Source: Deltaproteobacteria bacterium
GTDB taxonomy: Bacteria; Myxococcota_A; Polyangia; Polyangiales; Polyangiaceae
NCBI GenBank assembly: GCA_016875405.1
Contig: VGRJ01000005.1
Span: 1 to 64,000, forward strand
DNA length: 64,000 nucleotides
Reading direction: 5' to 3'
The notes beneath the pieces were generated by a model, which was not told the DNA's origin, ran no database searches, and saw nothing but the letters and a program-made list of their open reading frames with translations. Made by a program: the position numbers and the translations under genes. Shown piece after piece: positions 43,101 to 51,040 of the stretch (position 1 is the first letter of the stretch; the number at the start of each line of letters is the position of its first letter).

Positions 43101-45049
43101 CGAGACTCGACCGTGGCGTAGGCGGCGCGTCCCGGCAAGGGATAGCCGAGCAGATCGACCGTCCGCTGATCGAGGAGGTTCGTCAACCGACCGCGAACGA
43201 CCAGCGCGCGAAGGAAGCGCGCCTCGACTTCAAACTCCAGCAAATCCTGGGCAGGCAGCACGATTAGCCCTGCGGGATCCGCGACGCGCGAGGCTCGGTG
43301 CAGGTACCGAAGCGTGAGCGATGCGCCGTCGAGCGACACAGGGCGGTACCCAGGCGCCCGCAGCTCGATGGCCGGGGCGGCGACGAGCCTCGAACGAAAC
43401 GGCACGAGGTCGGCCTTCACGAGTCGCCCCTCGGACGTGTCGCGCGGGTCGAGCCAGGTGAGCGCGAGGCTCGAGTGGAGCCACTCACCGACGCGCAGCC
43501 CGAGCGCGGCCTCGACGCCGAGGGTGCGGCCCGAGCCGACGTTGTAGGGGCGGACGGCTCCGAAAGACGAGCGCTTGAACGCGACGAGGTCGCTCGCGAA
43601 TCGCGCAAACCCATCGAGCTGCGCGTAGCCCGAGAGCTTCCCGCGACGCAGGCGACCGACGACGCCGAGATCGAGCGCGTAGCCGGTCTCGGGCAAAAGC
43701 GCGTCGTTTCCGCGCAGCGCCGAAGAGATCCCGTAGAGCTCGCCGAGCGTCGGCTCGCGAAGGTAGCGTCCGGCGTTTCCGAAGAGTGCGAGGCCTGGAA
43801 CGAGCACGACCTTCGCGCCGAGGCGTGCGGTCGGCGCGAAGATGCCGCAAGCCGAGCCCCGCGCCGCGTACGTCGAGTGGCAGTCGAGGCTCGCGCTGGC
43901 AACGAGTGTCGCGCGGCGAGCGACCTCGAGGCGCCCCTCGACGTCACCGTGGAGGACATGCCGACGTGCATCGAGCCCGACGCCGTCCTCGGACACCCGC
44001 AGGTGCTGGAGCTCCTGGGCGATCCCCGCGGAAATCTCCAGGGCTTCGCTGCCTCGAAACCGAACGCGGACGCGCTGCCGCGAGCGTTCGCCGTCGTTCT
44101 CGACGACGCTCGCACGGCCGAGCTCGAGCCGCGGGTCGTCGAGGCGATAGCGCGTCACGAGGCCGTCGAGCGCCCACTCGATCGACGCGCGGCTGGTGCG
44201 ATGCTCCCCCGCCACGCCGCCGAGCCCACGATCGACGCGGGCGCGGGCCGTCAGCGCCGGTACGACCTGGAGCCCGGGCGCGCCGGACTCCCGCGTGAAC
44301 ACGTGAGCGAGGGCACGAAGGTCGTAGCCATCCCCCTCGAGCCGCCCTAGCGCCCAAGCGTCGAGTCCGGCGTGGTCCGCGTTGAGGCGCCGAGCGGTGA
44401 CGTCATCGGCGGCGTCGAAGCGGGTGCCGCGGTCATCGGTGTACTCGAAGTCGTCCCGCGCCGCGTCGTAACGAACCGCAACGAGGAGACCGGCCTTGCG
44501 GTCGCCGAGCGCGAGCGCACCTCGCAGCTCACGTTGCCCGAAAGCCCCGACGCCCACGAGTCCGCGCGCGGCCGTGCGGGACGGGAGGAGCGGCTCGAAG
44601 AAGATCGCGCCACCCATGCCCGGCCGGTCCGACGACGCAGGCGCGGTGCCGCGATCGACCTCGACGCGTCGCAGCAGCCAGAGCGGCAAGCTCGAGAGGT
44701 CGACCGTCCCCGTGAGGTCGTCGTTCAGTCGGATCCCCGCGAGGTGAATCGGAGTCTGGGCGCTCGTGGTGCCGCGGACCGAGGCCGTGGCGAGATCCGC
44801 CCCGCCGCCCGAGCGCGTCACCTCGAGGCCGGGTACGCTGGCGAGCGCGTCGGCAGCGGTTCGGCCTGGGCGGTCGAGATCACGCGCGTCGAGGACGAAC
44901 GAGGCCGCGGTCGGGTCGCGGAGGGGCTCGGTCGGCGCTCGCTCCGCGCCCTCGACCCATACCTCGACGGGAGGGTCGGATGCGCGAGCGTTGCCGGATG
45001 CGCCGAGCAGGCCCGCGAGCGCGAGCCCCGCCGTGAGGCCGCGTCTCAC
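43094..45049 (-). CDS. TonB-dependent outer-membrane receptor (BtuB-like)
   Basis: 651 residues. The start GTG 45049 overlaps the upstream stop as GTGA and gives a signal peptide (VRRGLTAGLALAGLLGASGN). The plug domain has TAADALASVPGLEVTRSGGG, SVRGTTSAQTPIHLAGIRLN and LPLWLLRRVEVDRGTAPASS. The barrel ends in a C-terminal aromatic residue (ESRW), as outer-membrane barrels do. Short length and plug style resemble BtuB. A longer frame to TTG 45064 is possible. It sits in a trio with two lipoproteins. Confidence 0.9.
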   Translation of the reverse strand: MRRGLTAGLALAGLLGASGNARASDPPVEVWVEGAERAPTEPLRDPTAASFVLDARDLDRPGRTAADALASVPGLEVTRSGGGADLATASVRGTTSAQTPIHLAGIRLNDDLTGTVDLSSLPLWLLRRVEVDRGTAPASSDRPGMGGAIFFEPLLPSRTAARGLVGVGAFGQRELRGALALGDRKAGLLVAVRYDAARDDFEYTDDRGTRFDAADDVTARRLNADHAGLDAWALGRLEGDGYDLRALAHVFTRESGAPGLQVVPALTARARVDRGLGGVAGEHRTSRASIEWALDGLVTRYRLDDPRLELGRASVVENDGERSRQRVRVRFRGSEALEISAGIAQELQHLRVSEDGVGLDARRHVLHGDVEGRLEVARRATLVASASLDCHSTYAARGSACGIFAPTARLGAKVVLVPGLALFGNAGRYLREPTLGELYGISSALRGNDALLPETGYALDLGVVGRLRRGKLSGYAQLDGFARFASDLVAFKRSSFGAVRPYNVGSGRTLGVEAALGLRVGEWLHSSLALTWLDPRDTSEGRLVKADLVPFRSRLVAAPAIELRAPGYRPVSLDGASLTLRYLHRASRVADPAGLIVLPAQDLLEFEVEARFLRALVVRGRLTNLLDQRTVDLLGYPLPGRAAYATVESRW

Positions 45050-45714
45050 GGTCCGAAGGCGCAACCGACCCCCGGCAAGCCTTCGGAGCCGTTCACGATC
45101 CCGATCGCGTCGAGCTCGAACGAGCCCTTGTCCGGCGGCTCGAGGTCGGGGCGGTCGGTGATGCGGACGAAGCGTGCGGAGGCGAGGCCGAGCGCGGCGA
45201 GGTCAAACGGATCGCCGCCCGCGGTCCGCGGGTCGACGGGCCCCTCGAGGCCATCGAGGAACACCGGCCGAGCGCCCGCGCAGGTCCCGTAAGGCGGACC
45301 GGACGCGGTGCACGGGAACTCGAAGAAGGTCTCGCCGTCATCGCTGACCTCGACGGTGCCGAGCTCGGCGTAGATCTGTTGGCCGAACTGAAACGGGTTC
45401 TCGAAGACGACGAAGTCAGGCCCTGGCCCGTCAAGGATCGCCCGATCGAAGCGGACCGTGATCGCGCCGCCGTTGCCTAGCGACACCACGTCGAGCGACC
45501 CCTTGCAGCACCCACCGCCACGCGGCGGCCCAAGGACGGCTCTCGGCATCGCGTCGCGCCCGAAAGACTGCCCAGGTCCGAACGAGACATTGACGACCTC
45601 GGACGCAAACCAGCTGTCGAAGCAAGCCTCCCCGCTCGCGCAGCCGCACACCGCGAGGAGGAGTAGAAGGCCCGAGGCGCCGAATTTCCGCAAGACGAAG
45701 AGGCGTCGGAACAT
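45046..45714 (-). CDS. surface lipoprotein of TonB/corrinoid-type locus
   Basis: 222 residues. The signal peptide MFRRLFVLRKFGASG with a hydrophobic core has lipobox VCGC. The body has VNVSFGPGQSFG, LGPPRGGGCCKGSLDVVSLG, GGAITVRFDRAILDGPGPDF followed by VVFENPF, and SARFVRITDRPDL. This resembles the 'cell surface protein' family found beside BtuB-type receptors in Bacteroidetes, which also has a GG.I.V.FD.PI.NGPG.DF.V.EN.F signature. First of three genes; its stop overlaps the receptor's GTG. The gap to the divergent gene at 45764 is only 49 nt, too short for a cobalamin riboswitch. Confidence 0.78.
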   Translation of the reverse strand: MFRRLFVLRKFGASGLLLLLAVCGCASGEACFDSWFASEVVNVSFGPGQSFGRDAMPRAVLGPPRGGGCCKGSLDVVSLGNGGAITVRFDRAILDGPGPDFVVFENPFQFGQQIYAELGTVEVSDDGETFFEFPCTASGPPYGTCAGARPVFLDGLEGPVDPRTAGGDPFDLAALGLASARFVRITDRPDLEPPDKGSFELDAIGIVNGSEGLPGVGCAFGP

Positions 45715-45763
45715 GGCCGCTTATTTGACCTAGGCGGGCGACCATGACAATTCCGAAACCACG

Positions 45764-48166
45764 ATGCGGACGAGAGGGCGCGCCTTCTACGGCCTATGTG
45801 CGGGCGTGCTCGTCTGCCTGGCCGCGATCCCCGAGGCGGGCGCCCAGTCGGGCGCGCGCGCGCGAGCCGCAAGCCGTGCCGCACCGTCGAAGCCGCCGTC
45901 TTCGAAAGCCTCGGCCGGGAAGCCCAGCTCTTCGTCGAAGGGCAGCGGGTCGCTCGCCCCGCGCAAGCCCGCGACCAGCGCGATGGCAACGGCGACGCAA
46001 CCGGTCACTGCACCACCGCCCTCGGCAACGGCAACGAGAGTCGCGCCGCCCCCAACGACGAAGCCGGCGACCGCGGACGGCGTCGCAACGACGTCGACGA
46101 AGGAGCCCGCCGCCAAACCGGACACGCGCCCCGCCGAGTCGAAGGCGACGACGAAGCCCGCCGCGACTACGAAGCGGCCAGGCAGTCGCCCGAGCACCTC
46201 GCGCGATAGGCCGGCCTCGCGCGTCGCCGGAAGCGAGATCGGCAAGCCCGATGAGCGCGCGCGGCGGGCAGTGGCAGGACGACGCGCCGAGGCAAGTGAC
46301 GCAGACCCACGCGAATCTGCCGAGCTCATCCGCATTCGCGAGCTCGACCATCTCTTATTCCCTCCCGGGGCAGGCGGCACCGAAGGCCCGTGGCCAGGTG
46401 ACGTCGGCCCGCGCCCGGACGCCCCTCTTGTGGAGGCCAGCGGGCTGCCCCCGCGACCGGCCGGGGCCCCCGCGCCGATGGCTGCGAACCCCGCAGACGT
46501 CGCGTGGGTCGCGAGCCTCGAGAAGCCTGATTTCCCGGTGCGCCTCGACGCAGCCGTGGTGCGGTACCTCACCTACTACCGCGACAACCCGCGCGGCCGC
46601 TCGATGCTCGCGGGCTGGGTGAAGCGCAGCGGCCGCTATGGCGCAGCCATTCGGAAGGTCTTGCGCGAGCGCCACCTCCCCGAAGACCTCCTCTGGCTAG
46701 CCCTCGTCGAGAGCGGCTTCGACCCGACGATTCACTCGCACGCAGGCGCGGCGGGCCTGTGGCAGTTCGTGCCCTCGACCGCGCGTGTGTACGGCCTCTC
46801 GGTGACACGTCGCGTCGACGAGCGCCTCGACCCCGAGCGAGCGACACATGCGGCCGCTCGCCACCTCGAGGATCTCTTCACGAGGTTTGGCTCGTGGGAG
46901 CTCGCGTTCGCGGCCTACAACATGGGCTACGGCGGCGTACTCTCGGCGATCCGCAAGTACAACACCAACGATTATTGGGAGCTGCGACGCCTCGAGGCCG
47001 GTCTCCCGTACGAGACGGCGCTCTACGTTCCCAAGATCGCAAGCATCGCTATCGCAACTCGCAACTGCAAGGTGTTCGGTTGCGAGGGCGTCGAGCTCGA
47101 CGACCCCGAACCGTTCGGAGACGGGACCGTCGACGCCTTGTCGGTCGCCCCTGGCGTGTCACTCCTCGAGGTGGCCGACGCGATCGGCGTGCGCGCAGAA
47201 ATCCTCGACGCCCTGAATCCCCACGTCCTCGGCACGCGACTGCCGCCGATCGAGGCGGGCGCGACCGCGCGACACGCCTGGACGGTCTACGTCCCGAAGG
47301 GCAAGGCGCGCCTCGCTCGGAATCTCGTCCCCAAAGAAGCGCCGCCTCGACACCTCGGGACCTACCGCGTCCGTTGGGGCGAGCCGACCGAGCACGTCGC
47401 GGCCCGCTTCGGCACCTCGTCGGGTGTGCTCGAGCGCCTCAATGACCTCGACCCTGGCGAGTCGGTGCGCGCGGGCACGACGCTCTTCGTCCCCGCCGGC
47501 GTCAAGCCTCGGTCGGACGCGGAGGCGGCCGCCGACGTAGCAGGTGGGCATGGCCTCGGGCGCAGCGGAAAGCCCCTCGTCGTCACGCCGACGCAGACGT
47601 ACTTCTACCCGGACCGCCGGCGAATGTTCTACCAGCCCGTGCTGGGCGACACGCTCGACGACGTCGCAGAAGCGTGCGGCGTCGCTGCGGGAGACCTGCG
47701 ACGGTGGAATCACCTCGATGCGCGCGCCGCGCTCCAGGAAGGGATGACCCTTCAGGTCTTCTTACCCGCAAGCGCGCGGACGCACGACGTCCTCCTCGTC
47801 AACGCGGCGCAGCTCGAGCCGATCCAAGTCGCGTCGAGCACATTTCATTCGCACTTCGTCGGCCAACTCGGGCGCGAGCGGCTCGAGGTGACGACCCTCG
47901 CGGGCGACACGTGGACCTCGCTCGCGAACCGACACGGCATGTCGGTCGGGATGCTCGAGCGCATCAATCACCGGAGCCGAAAGAGCAAGCTAGCTCCCGG
48001 CGAGAAGGTGGTCGTCTACGCCCGCAAGGCTGCGCCGCCCGCGCACGCGCCGACGCCGCGCCCGACGGCGCCACCGGACGACGACCCGTACGCCGACGAC
48101 GCCGACGAGCCGACCGCACCGAGCACGGCACGCGAGGCGAGCGAGCCCGACGACCACGACAGTTGA
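45764..48166 (+). CDS. membrane-bound lytic murein transglycosylase, MltD-like with LysM domains
   Basis: 800 residues. A signal peptide (MRTRGRAFYGLCAGVLVCLA) is followed by a 150-residue Ala/Thr/Pro/Lys-rich low-complexity region, a helical linker, and an SLT domain with VESGFDPTIHSHAGAAGLWQ (catalytic Glu near 318) and AFAAYNMGYGGVLSAI. Three LysM-like segments follow at about 525-572, 624-668 and 705-750. It should cleave glycan strands of peptidoglycan, with LysM units binding the wall. The C-terminus is acidic and Pro/Asp-rich. Confidence 0.92.
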   Translation: MRTRGRAFYGLCAGVLVCLAAIPEAGAQSGARARAASRAAPSKPPSSKASAGKPSSSSKGSGSLAPRKPATSAMATATQPVTAPPPSATATRVAPPPTTKPATADGVATTSTKEPAAKPDTRPAESKATTKPAATTKRPGSRPSTSRDRPASRVAGSEIGKPDERARRAVAGRRAEASDADPRESAELIRIRELDHLLFPPGAGGTEGPWPGDVGPRPDAPLVEASGLPPRPAGAPAPMAANPADVAWVASLEKPDFPVRLDAAVVRYLTYYRDNPRGRSMLAGWVKRSGRYGAAIRKVLRERHLPEDLLWLALVESGFDPTIHSHAGAAGLWQFVPSTARVYGLSVTRRVDERLDPERATHAAARHLEDLFTRFGSWELAFAAYNMGYGGVLSAIRKYNTNDYWELRRLEAGLPYETALYVPKIASIAIATRNCKVFGCEGVELDDPEPFGDGTVDALSVAPGVSLLEVADAIGVRAEILDALNPHVLGTRLPPIEAGATARHAWTVYVPKGKARLARNLVPKEAPPRHLGTYRVRWGEPTEHVAARFGTSSGVLERLNDLDPGESVRAGTTLFVPAGVKPRSDAEAAADVAGGHGLGRSGKPLVVTPTQTYFYPDRRRMFYQPVLGDTLDDVAEACGVAAGDLRRWNHLDARAALQEGMTLQVFLPASARTHDVLLVNAAQLEPIQVASSTFHSHFVGQLGRERLEVTTLAGDTWTSLANRHGMSVGMLERINHRSRKSKLAPGEKVVVYARKAAPPAHAPTPRPTAPPDDDPYADDADEPTAPSTAREASEPDDHDS

Positions 48167-48204
48167 TGTTGCACCTCGGCGGAGCCCACAGGTAAGTTCT
48201 GAGC

Positions 48205-48960
48205 GTGTTCACGATCCGCTCCTACTCGCTCACTGACATCGGCCGCCGTCGCAAGCAGAACGAAGACTCCTTCCTCCGAAGCGACGAGGTACGTCTCTAC
48301 GCGGTCGCCGATGGAATGGGCGGACACGCTGCGGGCGAGATCGCGAGCGCAGAGGCCGTCGACACGATCTTTGGCATGGTCAAGCGCGGTCTGCCGACGC
48401 TGGGGCCGGAGTCGGAGCCCCTCACCGAAGAGAAGATCAGCAAGGCGCGGCGCCTCATCGAGTCGGCCATCCAGGGCGCGACCTACATGGTCTTCTCGAT
48501 CAGCGAGGTCGAGGCGACGAAGAACGGGATGGGGACCACCATCAGCGCTGCTTACATCTACAAGAACATGCTGGTGCTGGGACAGGTCGGCGACAGCCGC
48601 ATCTACCAGATCCGTGATGGCCAGGTCGCGCAGCTGACCGAGGATCACACGCTCGTCGGTTGGCAGGTGAAGCAAGGGCTCATCACCGAGGAGGAGGCGA
48701 AGGTCTCGCCCCACCGCAACGTCATCACGCGCTCGATCGGCGGTCGTGATTACGTCGAGGTCGACACGATGGCGGTCGAGCTTCGCCGCGGCGACCGCTA
48801 CATACTCTGCTCCGACGGCCTGCACGGGTACCTGAAGGAACACGAGATCCCCGAGTTCGTCGCGCTCGGCGGCGACAACGCGACGCGCGCATTCATCGAT
48901 CTCGCGAACCAGCGCGGCGGCGCCGACAACATCACCTGCGTCCTGGTCGAGGTCGACTGA
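48205..48960 (+). CDS. PP2C-family Ser/Thr protein phosphatase
   Basis: 251 residues from GTG 48205. Motifs: SLTDIGRRRKQNEDSF, VADGMGGHAAGEIAS (DGMGG at 36-40, metal-binding Asp), MGTTISAAYI, GQVGDSRIYQIRDG, EDHTLV, VITRSIGG, LCSDGLHGYL and GGADNITCVLVEVD. It removes phosphate from Ser/Thr in a Mn/Mg-dependent way and would oppose Hanks kinases such as the one at 5592. It follows the lytic transglycosylase by 38 nt. Confidence 0.95.
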   Translation: MFTIRSYSLTDIGRRRKQNEDSFLRSDEVRLYAVADGMGGHAAGEIASAEAVDTIFGMVKRGLPTLGPESEPLTEEKISKARRLIESAIQGATYMVFSISEVEATKNGMGTTISAAYIYKNMLVLGQVGDSRIYQIRDGQVAQLTEDHTLVGWQVKQGLITEEEAKVSPHRNVITRSIGGRDYVEVDTMAVELRRGDRYILCSDGLHGYLKEHEIPEFVALGGDNATRAFIDLANQRGGADNITCVLVEVD

Positions 48961-49005
48961 CCCTCGGCGCGCGCGCTGCGGCGGGCGAGCCTCAGCGGGC
49001 GAACC

Positions 49006-50061
49006 TCAGCCGGCGCAGCCGCGGCGAAGCGTCGTCTCGGCCTCGGCCGGCGCGAGCATGTCGCCCCGACGAACGATGCCCGAGCGGCGCGGCGCGTCCT
49101 GCTCACGCTCCGGAGCGTGGAGCTTGGCCCCTGCGAGAATTCGCTCGCACAGGTCTCCGAAGTCCCACCCGGAGTGGCGCGCGATCTTCGGCAAGAGGCT
49201 CGTCGCCGTCATCCCGGGAAGCGTGTTCACCTCGAGGACGTACTCGTTCTCACCGGGCGTGACGATGAGATCGACGCGCGCGGCGCCCCTCACGTCGAGC
49301 GCTTCGCACGCGCGGAGCGCGAGGTTCAGAACGTTCTGGTAGCGCGCCGGGCTGAGCCGCGCGGGCATGTGATACTCGGTCGCGCCAGGTGTGTACTTCG
49401 CGTGGTAGTCGTACATCCCACCATTCTTCGGGCAGACCTCGATGGCGCCGAGCGCCTTACCATCGAGGACGGCGACGTTCACCTCGGCGCCTTCGACGAA
49501 TCGCTCGACCAGCGCGTGGTCGTCGACCTCGAAGACCTTCTCGAGCGAGCGCGCGAGTTCGGATAGGGTCCGCGCCTTCGAGAGCGCAACGCTCGAGCCC
49601 TCTCCGCGGGGCTTCACCACGACCGGGAAGCCAAAGTGGCGGTGCACGGTCTCGATGTCGGCGAGGTCGTCGTTAACCGATACGGTGTAGTACGGCGGCG
49701 TTGGGACATTGTGAAGGAGGAAGAGCTCCTTGCTCTTCTTCTTGTCCATCGCCAGCGCACTCGCGAGCACGCCAGACCCGGTGTAGGGGATGCGAGCGAC
49801 CTCGAGCATGCCCTGCACGCAGCCGTCCTCGCCCATGCGGCCGTGCAGCGCGAGGAACGCGACGTCGACCTTCGCGCGCAGCAGGGCCTGGAGCAAGTCG
49901 CCCCCCCGGCTCGACTCTGCTCGGCTCGACTCCGGGATGACGACCCGCACCACGTCGTGTCCACGCTCGGTCAGCGCCTCGGCGACGGCGTCGCCCGTGC
50001 GAAGCGACACGTCGTGCTCGCTCGACCAACCGCCCATGATGACTCCGACGCGCTTCTTCAT
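49006..50061 (-). CDS. ddl: D-alanine-D-alanine ligase
   Basis: 351 residues from ATG 50061. The ATP-grasp enzyme makes the D-Ala-D-Ala dipeptide for peptidoglycan. Motifs: VGVIMGGWSSEHDVSLRTG, FLALHGRMGEDGCVQGMLE, PYTGSGVLASALAMDKKKSK, VVVKPRGEGSSVALSKA, and the C-terminal ARVDLIVTPGENEYVLEVNT followed by LPGMT. Key residues are intact. A weak candidate promoter lies at 50099-50128. It is divergent from the OmpA-like gene. Confidence 0.95.
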   Translation of the reverse strand: MKKRVGVIMGGWSSEHDVSLRTGDAVAEALTERGHDVVRVVIPESSRAESSRGGDLLQALLRAKVDVAFLALHGRMGEDGCVQGMLEVARIPYTGSGVLASALAMDKKKSKELFLLHNVPTPPYYTVSVNDDLADIETVHRHFGFPVVVKPRGEGSSVALSKARTLSELARSLEKVFEVDDHALVERFVEGAEVNVAVLDGKALGAIEVCPKNGGMYDYHAKYTPGATEYHMPARLSPARYQNVLNLALRACEALDVRGAARVDLIVTPGENEYVLEVNTLPGMTATSLLPKIARHSGWDFGDLCERILAGAKLHAPEREQDAPRRSGIVRRGDMLAPAEAETTLRRGCAG

Positions 50062-50098
50062 CTCGATACGAGCCTCCAACGATCCAACGACCACAATC

Positions 50099-50128
50099 GC
50101 CCTATCAGTCCACGCCGCGCCGGGACAA
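50099..50128 (-). promoter_or_regulatory. weak candidate sigma70 promoter for ddl
   Basis: TTGTCC (50128-50123) and TAGGGC (50104-50099) on the minus strand, with 18 nt between them, about 40 nt upstream of the ddl ATG. Both boxes deviate from consensus, so support is weak. Confidence 0.3.
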
Positions 50129-50256
50129 AATTGCTGCACCACGAGAAGCCATCGACCTCGCTTGCCGGGCGCATCCCGTCTCGCCGATCGAATCGAGCCG
50201 AGACGTTCCCCGGAAAGTTCCGTCACGCCGGCGGCTTTCGGTACGCTTCGAGAGCC

Positions 50257-51015
50257 ATGACGCTCCGCCTCACGCCGCTGTCGTTGCCCCTCGTGCTCGT
50301 CGCATGCTCGCACGTCCCTCCGCCGCGAGCCGTGCCGACCTACGACGCGAAGGCGACGCCGCCCGGCTGGTACCCCGAGCCGGCTTGGACCGCCCAGGGC
50401 GTGGAGGGACGGGTCTACCTCGAAGGCAAGGTCGTCTTCGAACCAGGGCAAGCGCGCATCCGGCCAGAGTCCGAGCGCGTCCTTCGGGATCTGCTCGCGT
50501 ACCTCGTCGCGAACCCGGACATCACGCGGGTGCGCATCGAGGGGCACGCCGACTTGCGCGCGAGCGAGGAGCGAAACCAGAAGCTCTCGGAGCGCCGCGC
50601 GCTCGTCGTCGCGGACTGGCTGGTCGACAACGGCATCGACCACGATCGCTTGCTGGCGGTCGCGTTCGGCGAGGTTCGGCCGCTCTGGCCGATGCCGAGC
50701 CCCGCGGCCTTGCGCGAGAACCGCCGCGTCGAGTTCCACGTCGCCGAGGTGAACGGCAACCGCTTCCAGGGTGAAGATCCGACGAACGGCGGGCTCGTGC
50801 TCTACGTGAAGAGCAAGGAAGAGCGCGAGGCGGAGAAGCGTAAGGCCCCTCCGCCCGACACCCGCCTCCCCGCCGTGAAGGCAGAGCTCGACATCATCAA
50901 GGCGGTCGAGGACAAGAAGCAGCGCGACCTTCTCGAAGAGCCGGAGCCGCCCGCTTCGACCCCCGGCACCCTGCCGAAGAAGGAAGGCGACGCCGCCGCG
51001 ACGCCCACCAAGTGA
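50257..51015 (+). CDS. OmpA-family lipoprotein
   Basis: 252 residues from ATG 50257. The signal peptide MTLRLTPLSLPLVLVAC has lipobox LVAC. An OmpA-C/peptidoglycan-binding domain follows: VVFEPGQARIRPESERVLRD, then DITRVRIEGHADLRASEERN with the Asp/Arg pattern contacting DAP, and RRALVVADWLVDNGIDHDRL. The tail is Lys/Glu/Pro-rich. It probably tethers the outer membrane to the wall. It is divergent from ddl and convergent with the next gene. Confidence 0.9.
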   Translation: MTLRLTPLSLPLVLVACSHVPPPRAVPTYDAKATPPGWYPEPAWTAQGVEGRVYLEGKVVFEPGQARIRPESERVLRDLLAYLVANPDITRVRIEGHADLRASEERNQKLSERRALVVADWLVDNGIDHDRLLAVAFGEVRPLWPMPSPAALRENRRVEFHVAEVNGNRFQGEDPTNGGLVLYVKSKEEREAEKRKAPPPDTRLPAVKAELDIIKAVEDKKQRDLLEEPEPPASTPGTLPKKEGDAAATPTK

Positions 51016-51040
51016 CCTGAGCCCTCGAGCGACGTGACGC

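Noticed and set aside
45715-45763. Cobalamin riboswitch upstream of the TonB/lipoprotein trio
   Set aside because: Only 49 nt separate the divergent starts, too short for such an aptamer, and no B12-box-like sequence was seen.
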